Origin: Streptomyces sp. AM 4-1-1
GTDB lineage: Bacteria; Actinomycetota; Actinomycetes; Streptomycetales; Streptomycetaceae
Length of the DNA: 64,000 nt
Assembly (NCBI RefSeq): GCF_029167625.1
Contig: NZ_CP119145.1
Span: 5,456,001 to 5,520,000, forward strand
Direction: 5' to 3'
This document shows positions 56,577 to 64,000 of the stretch, in pieces. Numbering within the stretch: position 1 is the stretch's first letter; each line of letters opens with the position of its first letter. Both the position numbers and the translations under genes were made by a program. The notes under the pieces are model-generated. The model made no database searches and was not told the DNA's origin. It worked only from the letters and a program-made list of their open reading frames with translations.

Positions 56577-57539
56577 ATGACTTCCACCAGGACATCGCCC
56601 CGGAATCAGGACGTATGGCTGCCGATCGCGATCGACGGGATCGACGGACTCCCCGAGGGTCTCAACTACCACTTCTGGGACGGCGGGCGGGACTACCCAG
56701 CCGACCCCGCGAACTGCGCGTTCTACGTGGTCCCCTACCTGAAGGGGCCGGAGGTCGCCGTCCGCCCGCTCGCCGTACTGAGCGGTGTACGGGTGGTGCA
56801 GACCCTCTCCGCCGGCACCGACCTCGTCCAGCGCCACCTCGGGCAGCTGCCGCCCGGCGTTCAGCTGTGCAACGCCAAGGGGGTCCACGAGGCGTCGACC
56901 GCCGAGCTGGCCCTCGCCCTGATCCTGGCATCCCTGCGCGACCTCCCCGGCTTCGTGCGCGGCCAGGACAACGAGGACTGGCGCACCGGCTTCTATCCCG
57001 CGCTCGCCGACAAGTCCGTCCTGATCGTCGGGTACGGGGCGATCGGCGCCGCCATCGAGGACCGGCTCGAACCCTTCGAGTGCGCGCGGCTGGTGCGCGT
57101 CGCGCGCTCCGCGCGAACCACCGCGCGCGGTCCCGTACACGCGATCGACGAGCTGCCCGCGCTGCTGCCCGAAGCCGATGTCGTCGTCCTGGTCACCCCG
57201 CTCACCCCCGCCACACAAGGGCTGGTGGACGCCCCGTTCCTCGCCGCGATGGCGGACGGGGCGCTCCTGGTGAACGTCGCGCGCGGCCCCGTCGTGGACA
57301 CCGGGGCCCTGCTGGCCGAACTGGAGTCCGGCCGCCTGCGCGCCGCCCTCGACGTCACTGATCCGGAACCGCTGCCCGCGGGCCATCCTCTCTGGCATGC
57401 TCCGAACGTCCTCATCACGCCTCATGTGGGCGGCAGCACCTCGGCGTTCCTGCCGCGCGCCAGGCGTCTGCTGGCCGGTCAGCTCACCCGGTTCGCGGCG
57501 GGGGAGCCGCTGCGCAACCTCGTGCTCACCACCGGCTGA
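56577..57539 (+). CDS. D-2-hydroxyacid dehydrogenase
   Basis: A 320-residue NAD-dependent dehydrogenase. The nucleotide-binding motif is GYGAIG at 152-157; the catalytic residues are Arg236 in VNVARG, Glu264 in DPEPLP and His283 in ITPHVGG. An aromatic or basic residue in the usual discriminator position (VRVARSAR after the second strand) suggests NADP(H) use. It reduces or oxidises a 2-keto/2-hydroxy acid pair; the true serA of the serine pathway would be longer with an ACT domain, so this is a different enzyme. The ATG is probably leaderless. Confidence 0.92.
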   Translation: MTSTRTSPRNQDVWLPIAIDGIDGLPEGLNYHFWDGGRDYPADPANCAFYVVPYLKGPEVAVRPLAVLSGVRVVQTLSAGTDLVQRHLGQLPPGVQLCNAKGVHEASTAELALALILASLRDLPGFVRGQDNEDWRTGFYPALADKSVLIVGYGAIGAAIEDRLEPFECARLVRVARSARTTARGPVHAIDELPALLPEADVVVLVTPLTPATQGLVDAPFLAAMADGALLVNVARGPVVDTGALLAELESGRLRAALDVTDPEPLPAGHPLWHAPNVLITPHVGGSTSAFLPRARRLLAGQLTRFAAGEPLRNLVLTTG

Positions 57540-57589
57540 CCACGCTGTGGGGCCACTTCGCTGCGCAGGGTGGCGACAGCACCTCGTAT

Positions 57590-57643
57590 CGTCACTGAGA
57601 GTAGATAAGCTATGTCCCTGAGTGACGAGTCTGGTGTATCGTC
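57590..57643 (+). promoter_or_regulatory. inverted and direct repeats upstream of the second GGDEF-EAL gene
   Basis: CGTCACT (57590-57596) and AGTGACG (57621-57627) form a perfect 7-bp inverted repeat with 24 bases between, and GTATCGTC occurs at 57586-57593 and 57636-57643. The left half, TCAC-N5-GTAG, is one base from the BldD pattern TNAC-N5-GTNA; BldD controls several c-di-GMP genes in Streptomyces. The segment between holds AT-rich TAGATAAGCTATG, which could contain a -10. Confidence 0.45.
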
Positions 57644-57688
57644 CCGAATCGGGGGCCGCGCCGTGGCAGGGACGGTGGCGGTGAGCAT

Positions 57689-60600
57689 GTGAAGGCGAGG
57701 GGGGCGACGGGCGATGCACGGTCAAGGGACGAACGATCCGGCGTGGCAGGGCGGTCGGCGGCGGACGCCGGGAGCCCCGAGGCCCGGAAGACGCCTCCTC
57801 CCGGTGCGCAGACACCTCCTCAGGCCCGCGTCGCCGGGAGCGCCTCGGTGAGCGGCCTCGGAACACTGCTGTGCAGTCAGCCGCCCCCCTGTCCGGAGCC
57901 GTCCCCCGGGTCGGTCACCGGGGGGACGGAGGGCGGGGCACCGACCGGGACGGCGGGAGCCGGTACGCGTGCCGGCGCCCGCGCCCGCCTGGTGCCGCGC
58001 ATTCTGCTCGGCCTCGTCTGCGCCGGGTACGGCGTGGGGGCGGCCCTCGGCTGGGGCAGCCCCCGGCTCGCCAAGATGATGGGCGATTTCGGCCTCAGCG
58101 CCGCCGCCCTGATCGCGGCCGTCTCCTGTCTGCTCTACGCCCGGACCCGCAGCGGCCGGTTCCGGCCCGCCTGGCTGCTCTTCTCGGTCTCCTCCGCGAT
58201 GGCCGCGGGCGGAAACGCCGTCTGGGGGTGGTACGAGGTGGTGGTGGAGCGGCCCGTGCCCGGCTCCTCGCTCGCCGACGCCTTCTTCCTCTGCTTCGCG
58301 CCGCCCGCCATCGTGGGCCTGCTCGTCCTCGCCCGCCGACCGGTCAGCCGGGCCGGCTGGGTCTGTCTGGGACTGGACGCCTGGCTGATCGGCGGATCGC
58401 TGCTCACGCTCTCGTGGAGCCTCGCGCTCGCGCACACCGCCCACGCGGTCGGCTTCCGCAACGAGAGCGTCGCCCGCGCCGCCCTCTCGCTGGCCTACCC
58501 GCTGCTGGACATCGTGCTGGTCAGCATGGTGCTCGCGCTGCACTTCCGGCGGGCCGGGGCCAACCGCTCCGCGGTGAACACCGCCATCGCCGCCCTCGCG
58601 CTGACCGTGCTGTGCGACGCCCTGTTCACCTCGCCGCTGCTGCGCCAGACCTACCACTCGGGGCAGGTCCTGGACGCGGGCTGGTTCACCGGTTCGCTGC
58701 TCCTGGCGTACGCGCCCTGGGGCGCCCGCCGCGCCGGCTGCGGGCAGCGCCCCCGGCCGCCCGTCCGGCCCACCACGGGCCGCCCCATCGCCGGTTCGCT
58801 CGCCGCGCTGACGCCCTACCTCGCCGCGGCCGTCTGCACCCTCGGCATCCTCTACAACGTCGTCGAGGGACACCGGGTGGACCGGGTCGTCGTCTTCACC
58901 GGATGCGCCGTCGTGCTCGCCCTGGTCGTCCGCCAGGGCATCATGCTCGTAGACAACATCGCCCTCACCCAGGAACTCGCCCAGAAGGAGAACCACTTCC
59001 GCTCCCTGGTGCAGGGCTCCAGCGACGTCATCATGATCGCCGCCCCGACCGGCATACTGCGTTACGTCAGCCCGGCCGCCGCCGGGGTGTACGGGAGGGA
59101 CGCCGACGACCTCGTCGGCGCCGAACTGGCCTCGATCATCCACCCGGACGACCTCGGGCGCGTGATCCACGAGGTGCGGAGGTTCCTCGCCGCCCCGCCC
59201 GCCGAGGAGCCCACCACCCGCATCGAGTGCCGGTTCAGATCGGGCTCCGGCGACTGGCTCAACGTCGAGTCCACCGTCAACCGCCACCAGGGCGGGCTCA
59301 TCCTCAACAGCCGGGACGTGACCGAACGGGTCCGCCTCCAGGCCCAGTTGCAGCACAACGCCGAACACGACCCGCTCACCGGCCTGCCCAACCGGGCGCT
59401 GTTCACCACGCGGGTCCGCCTGGCCCTGGAGGGCCGCAGGGCCGGTGACCCCGGCACCGCCGTGCTCTTCATCGACCTCGACGGCTTCAAGGCCGTCAAC
59501 GACCGGCTCGGCCACCAGGCCGGCGACGAACTCCTCGTCCAGGCCGGCCGACGTCTCCAGGACTCGGTGCGGGCCGGGGACACCGCGGCCAGGCTCGGTG
59601 GCGACGAGTTCGCGGCGCTCATCCTCGGTGACGGCGGCGGTGACCAGGCCGGCCGCGAGTACCAGGTCCATGAGATCGCCGACCGGCTGCGCCTCACGCT
59701 CTCCGAGCCGTACCGCGTCGGCGGTGACGAGGTCGCCGTCGCCGCCTCCATCGGCGTCGCCTTCGCCGAGCCCGGCATCACCCCCAACGACCTCATGCGC
59801 AACGCCGACCTCGCCATGTACCGCGCCAAGGCGAGCGGCAAGGACCGGGTCGAGCTGTACGCGCCACAGATGCAGGCCGACGTGATCCGCCGCTCGGAAC
59901 TGGCCACCCGGCTCCGCACCGCGCTGCGCGAGGGCGAGTTCGCCCTCCTCCACCAGCCCGTCGTCCACCTCTCCAGCGGGACCGTCGCCGCCGTCGCCGC
60001 CGAGGCCCGCTGGCGCTCCGCGCAGGGCGTCCTCTTCACCCCGGCCGAGTTCCTGCGCGCCTCCGAGGGCGGTGACCGCGGTGCCGAGCTGGGCCGGTGG
60101 CTCCTCGAAGAGGCCGTCGGACAGGCCGCGGACCGGGCCGGGGCCGGTCACTCGGTCACCGTGTCCGTCCGCCTCTCCGCCCGCGGGCTGACCGACGGGA
60201 CGCTTCCCTTCAGCTCGGTCGAAGCCCTTCTCGCCCGGCACGTCCTGCCCTCCGGCACGCTGATGGTGGAGATCGGCGACAGCGACCCCCACATCCCCTT
60301 CGACGACCTCGAACAGCGGCTGACCGCGCTGCGCGGACTCGGCGTACGGATCGCGCTGGACGGCTTCGGCAGCGGATACGCCGCGATCAACGCGCTGCGC
60401 CGGCTCCCCGTCGACGTACTGAAGCTCGACCGCGGCCTCGTCGACGGCATCGTGGAGTCGCCCCGGCTGCACAAGATCACCGGCGGGCTGCTGCGGATCG
60501 CCCGTGACCTCGGGATGCAGTCCGTCGCCGAGGGGGTCGACACCCCGGAGCAGGCACTCGCGCTGCGCGCACTGGGCTGCACGCACGGGCAGGGCGCGGC

Positions 60601-60757
60601 GTTCTCCGGACCGCTCGACGAGTACCGGTTGCGGTGCGTCCTGGCGCGCGGCGAGTTCCCCGTGCCGGGCGATCCGCTCACCCGGCACGTCCTGACCGGT
60701 GGCCCGATCCCACTCCTCAGCAGTTCACATGGTGAGACGCCCGTCCCACCCACTTGA
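57689..60757 (+). CDS. membrane PAS-GGDEF-EAL protein with degenerate EAL domain (probable diguanylate cyclase)
   Basis: A protein of about 1,022 residues. A disordered N-terminus (1-100) precedes roughly ten membrane helices (100-425), a PAS domain (about 433-550), a GGDEF domain and an EAL-like domain. GGDEF at 637-641 is intact and has a proper inhibitory RxxD site, RAGD at 628-631. The EAL domain is damaged: the EALVRW equivalent reads AAEARW (about 770-775), NVS is SVRLS, and DDFGTG is DGFGSG. It should therefore make rather than break c-di-GMP, or only bind it. The position beside ilvB matches SCO5511 (from memory). The start codon is uncertain: GTG 57689 or a later GTG near 57848. Confidence 0.86.
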   Translation: MKARGATGDARSRDERSGVAGRSAADAGSPEARKTPPPGAQTPPQARVAGSASVSGLGTLLCSQPPPCPEPSPGSVTGGTEGGAPTGTAGAGTRAGARARLVPRILLGLVCAGYGVGAALGWGSPRLAKMMGDFGLSAAALIAAVSCLLYARTRSGRFRPAWLLFSVSSAMAAGGNAVWGWYEVVVERPVPGSSLADAFFLCFAPPAIVGLLVLARRPVSRAGWVCLGLDAWLIGGSLLTLSWSLALAHTAHAVGFRNESVARAALSLAYPLLDIVLVSMVLALHFRRAGANRSAVNTAIAALALTVLCDALFTSPLLRQTYHSGQVLDAGWFTGSLLLAYAPWGARRAGCGQRPRPPVRPTTGRPIAGSLAALTPYLAAAVCTLGILYNVVEGHRVDRVVVFTGCAVVLALVVRQGIMLVDNIALTQELAQKENHFRSLVQGSSDVIMIAAPTGILRYVSPAAAGVYGRDADDLVGAELASIIHPDDLGRVIHEVRRFLAAPPAEEPTTRIECRFRSGSGDWLNVESTVNRHQGGLILNSRDVTERVRLQAQLQHNAEHDPLTGLPNRALFTTRVRLALEGRRAGDPGTAVLFIDLDGFKAVNDRLGHQAGDELLVQAGRRLQDSVRAGDTAARLGGDEFAALILGDGGGDQAGREYQVHEIADRLRLTLSEPYRVGGDEVAVAASIGVAFAEPGITPNDLMRNADLAMYRAKASGKDRVELYAPQMQADVIRRSELATRLRTALREGEFALLHQPVVHLSSGTVAAVAAEARWRSAQGVLFTPAEFLRASEGGDRGAELGRWLLEEAVGQAADRAGAGHSVTVSVRLSARGLTDGTLPFSSVEALLARHVLPSGTLMVEIGDSDPHIPFDDLEQRLTALRGLGVRIALDGFGSGYAAINALRRLPVDVLKLDRGLVDGIVESPRLHKITGGLLRIARDLGMQSVAEGVDTPEQALALRALGCTHGQGAAFSGPLDEYRLRCVLARGEFPVPGDPLTRHVLTGGPIPLLSSSHGETPVPPT

Positions 60758-60790
60758 CACACCGAGCGCGCCGGAGGGAGGGTCTATGCC

Positions 60791-60832
60791 ATGCGCACCC
60801 GAATTCTCGTACTTGGAAAGCGCGTCGGCTGA
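60791..60832 (+). CDS. ilvB leader peptide
   Basis: A 13-residue frame, [13 protein letters not shown], starts at ATG 60791 behind GGAGGGAGGG. It has five branched-chain codons, four of them in a row (Ile, Leu, Val, Leu), the products of the pathway encoded downstream. Stalling here when Ile, Leu or Val tRNAs are uncharged would let the downstream antiterminator form. Such a leader before ilvB is typical of streptomycetes. Confidence 0.85.
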   Translation: MRTRILVLGKRVG

Positions 60833-60833
60833 A

Positions 60834-60859
60834 GCGGAGTCCGTCACCGAAGACTCCGC
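60834..60859 (+). promoter_or_regulatory. upstream hairpin of the ilvB attenuator
   Basis: GCGGAGTC (60834-60841) pairs exactly with GACTCCGC (60852-60859). It begins two bases after the leader-peptide stop codon and probably acts as the pause or protector hairpin that competes with an antiterminator. Confidence 0.65.
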
Positions 60860-60877
60860 AGACCGCACCGGCGCGCT

Positions 60878-60911
60878 CCCCTCGCTTGCCTCACGGCACG
60901 AGGGGTTTTTT
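60878..60911 (+). terminator. rho-independent attenuator before ilvB
   Basis: CCCCTCG (60878-60884) pairs with CGAGGGG (60899-60905), an inner TGCC/GGCA stem closes on TCAC, and six T residues follow directly (60906-60911). It is the only textbook U-tract terminator seen in the window, lies 46 bases after the leader peptide and 57 before the ilvB ATG, and will cut off ilvB transcription when branched-chain amino acids are plentiful. Confidence 0.9.
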
Positions 60912-60968
60912 GTTGCACCGACACCTCCCGAACCCCGCAAAAACCTCAGCTTCGAGAAGAGAATGCCG

Positions 60969-62819
60969 ATGACCGAGCAGGCCACCGGGGCCCACCACCC
61001 CCAGCCGCGAGCCCGTAGCGGCGGACCGTCGTCCGCCCCCGTCGAGTACGTCACGGGCGCGCAGTCACTCATCCGGTCTCTGGAGGAAGTGGGCGCGGAC
61101 ACGGTATTCGGTATTCCCGGCGGTGCGATCCTTCCGGCGTACGACCCGATGATGGACTCCACCCGGGTCCGTCACGTCCTGGTCAGGCACGAGCAGGGCG
61201 CCGGACACGCGGCGACCGGTTACGCGCAGGCCACCGGCAAGGTCGGCGTCTGCATGGCGACCTCGGGGCCGGGAGCCACCAACCTGGTCACGCCGATCGC
61301 CGACGCGCACATGGACTCGGTCCCGCTGGTCGCGATCACCGGCCAGGTCGCCTCCAAGGCCATCGGCACGGACGCCTTCCAGGAAGCCGACATCTGCGGC
61401 ATCACCATGCCGGTCACCAAGCACAACTTCCTGGTCACCCGGGCCGAGGACATCCCGCACACCATCGCCGAGGCGTTCCACATCGCCTCCAGCGGCCGGC
61501 CGGGCCCCGTCCTCGTCGACATCGCCAAGGACGCCCTCCAGACGAGGACCACCTTCAGCTGGCCGCCCACGATGGACCTGCCCGGCTACCGCCCGGTGAC
61601 CAAGCCGCACGCCAAGCAGATCCGCGAGGCCGCCAAGCTCATCACCCAGGCCAAGCGCCCGGTGCTGTACGTCGGCGGCGGCGTGATGAAGGCGGGCGCG
61701 ACCGCGGAGCTGCGGATGCTCGCGGAGCTGACCGGGGCCCCCGTCACCACCACCCTGATGGCGCTCGGCTCGTTCCCCGACAGCCACCCGCTGCACGTGG
61801 GCATGCCCGGGATGCACGGCGCGGTCACCGCCGTCACCGCGCTCCAGAAGGCCGACCTGATCGTGGCGCTCGGAGCCCGCTTCGACGACCGCGTCACCGG
61901 CAGGCTCGACAGCTTCGCCCCGTACGCCAAGATCGTCCACGCCGACATCGACCCGGCGGAGATCGGCAAGAACCGCGCCGCCGACGTGCCGATCGTCGGG
62001 GACGCCCGCGAAGTCCTCGCCGACCTCGTCCAGGCCGTCCAGGCGGAACACACCGAGGGCCGTACCGGCGACTACAGCGCCTGGTGGAAGGACCTCAGCC
62101 GCTGGCGCGACACCTACCCGCTCGGCTACGACCTGCCGGAGGACGGCAGCCTCTCGCCGCAGCAGGTCATCCAGCGCATCGGCGAACTCGCCCCCGAGGA
62201 CACCATCTTCGCGGCGGGCGTCGGCCAGCACCAGATGTGGGCCTCGCACTTCATCCAGTACGAGAAGCCCGCCACCTGGCTCAACTCCGGCGGCGCCGGG
62301 ACGATGGGGTACGCGGTCCCGGCAGCCATGGGCGCCAAGGCGGGCATGCCGGACCGCACGGTCTGGGCGATCGACGGTGACGGCTGCTTCCAGATGACCA
62401 ATCAGGAACTCACCACCTGCGCCCTCAACAACATCCCGATCAAGGTCGCCATCATCAACAACGGCGCGCTCGGGATGGTCCGCCAGTGGCAGACCCTGTT
62501 CTACAACCAGCGCTACTCCAACACCGTGCTGCACTCGGGCACCGACGTCGACGGCAACCCGTCCAAGGGCACCCGCGTGCCGGACTTCGTCAAGCTGTCC
62601 GAGGCCATGGGCTGTTACGCCATCCGCTGCGAGGACCCGGCCGACCTGGACAAGGTCATCGCCGAGGCCAACGCGATCAACGACCGCCCCGTCGTGGTCG
62701 ACTTCATCGTCCACGAGGACGCCATGGTCTGGCCGATGGTCGCCGCGGGCACCTCCAACGACGAGGTCATGGCCGCCCGGGGAGTCCGCCCCGACTTCGG
62801 CGACAACGAAGACGACTGA
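60969..62819 (+). CDS. ilvB: acetolactate synthase, large (catalytic) subunit
   Basis: A 616-residue ThDP- and FAD-dependent enzyme, the first step of branched-chain amino acid synthesis. [13 protein letters not shown] starts the ThDP-binding pyrimidine domain, the catalytic Glu is in [11 protein letters not shown], and the ThDP diphosphate motif is [17 protein letters not shown] at 60969 is preferred because the frame upstream passes through the attenuator; the ATG six bases earlier is an alternative. It is followed by ilvN after 21 bases. Confidence 0.96.
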   Translation: MTEQATGAHHPQPRARSGGPSSAPVEYVTGAQSLIRSLEEVGADTVFGIPGGAILPAYDPMMDSTRVRHVLVRHEQGAGHAATGYAQATGKVGVCMATSGPGATNLVTPIADAHMDSVPLVAITGQVASKAIGTDAFQEADICGITMPVTKHNFLVTRAEDIPHTIAEAFHIASSGRPGPVLVDIAKDALQTRTTFSWPPTMDLPGYRPVTKPHAKQIREAAKLITQAKRPVLYVGGGVMKAGATAELRMLAELTGAPVTTTLMALGSFPDSHPLHVGMPGMHGAVTAVTALQKADLIVALGARFDDRVTGRLDSFAPYAKIVHADIDPAEIGKNRAADVPIVGDAREVLADLVQAVQAEHTEGRTGDYSAWWKDLSRWRDTYPLGYDLPEDGSLSPQQVIQRIGELAPEDTIFAAGVGQHQMWASHFIQYEKPATWLNSGGAGTMGYAVPAAMGAKAGMPDRTVWAIDGDGCFQMTNQELTTCALNNIPIKVAIINNGALGMVRQWQTLFYNQRYSNTVLHSGTDVDGNPSKGTRVPDFVKLSEAMGCYAIRCEDPADLDKVIAEANAINDRPVVVDFIVHEDAMVWPMVAAGTSNDEVMAARGVRPDFGDNEDD

Positions 62820-62840
62820 GAGACAGAGAGAGACCGCCCC

Positions 62841-64000
<1,160 letters not shown>

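Noticed and set aside
55485..57866. Single 793-codon minus-strand frame spanning the aldo/keto reductase and the divergent dehydrogenase
   Set aside because: Only the part below 56477 has aldo/keto reductase features; the rest is antisense to the real 2-hydroxyacid dehydrogenase gene.
57722..60688. Minus-strand frame of 988 codons opposite the GGDEF-EAL gene
   Set aside because: GC-skew shadow of a real gene with clear domains. Similar long shadows occur opposite ligA, ilvB, gatA and the two dpp-type ATPase genes.
60786..60968. Upstream extension of ilvB from ATG 60786
   Set aside because: The frame is open but passes through the leader peptide, the attenuator hairpins and the U-tract.

Overview
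The window is about 64 kb of very GC-rich actinobacterial chromosome, almost certainly from a Streptomyces. The evidence is extreme G/C at third codon positions, frequent GTG and TTG starts, mycothiol-type chemistry, several probable leaderless promoters, and gene order. From memory (not checked here), the backbone matches the S. coelicolor stretch running from sdaA-glyA-gcvH-gcvT (about SCO5469-5472) through ligA, rmdB, gatCAB and on to ilvBNC (about SCO5494-5514). No rRNA, tRNA, insertion sequence, phage or CRISPR array was seen.

Layout. 1-2.7 kb: end of a sugar-acid kinase gene plus a KDPG-type aldolase, a GNAT acetyltransferase and a GPP34 protein. 2.8-7.6 kb: a minus-strand glycine catabolic operon, gcvT-gcvH-glyA-sdaA, behind a tandem glycine riboswitch. 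Together these genes take glycine to serine and on to pyruvate. 7.7-10.5 kb: a P-loop protein carrying the only TTA codon found in a called gene, then two tandem SseB-family proteins. 11.2-17.4 kb: a five-gene peptide ABC importer with a 19-bp hairpin between the binding-protein gene and the second permease. 17.5-22.6 kb: TRIC-type channel, thioesterase, cysteine desulfurase, Tat-type amidase and mnmA; the desulfurase and MnmA probably cooperate in tRNA 2-thiolation.

22.8-32.1 kb looks like accessory catabolic DNA. One part is a translationally coupled gentisate module: gentisate dioxygenase, fumarylpyruvate hydrolase and mycothiol-dependent maleylpyruvate isomerase, with a divergent IclR regulator whose palindrome lies over its own promoter. 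The other part is a flavin-dependent (LLM class) monooxygenase with two different flavin reductases and an aldehyde dehydrogenase, next to an AraC-type regulator. The substrate of this second unit is unknown, and it is the best candidate here for an undescribed pathway.

32.3-64 kb returns to backbone: DUF427 and LOG-family genes around a large inverted repeat, an SDR, a MetE-like protein, ligA, a GGDEF-EAL protein (RmdB type), gatC-gatA-(small membrane protein)-gatB, a membrane permease, a Ser/Thr-kinase-like protein with HGD in place of HRD, a Tat-exported phospholipase C-type protein, an MMPL transporter behind a regular array of CCGGAGCGA repeats, a lipoprotein PQQ-type sugar dehydrogenase, an aldo/keto reductase, a 2-hydroxyacid dehydrogenase, a second GGDEF-EAL protein with a degenerate EAL domain, and the ilvB-ilvN-ilvC operon with a leader-peptide attenuator. 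ilvC runs off the window end.
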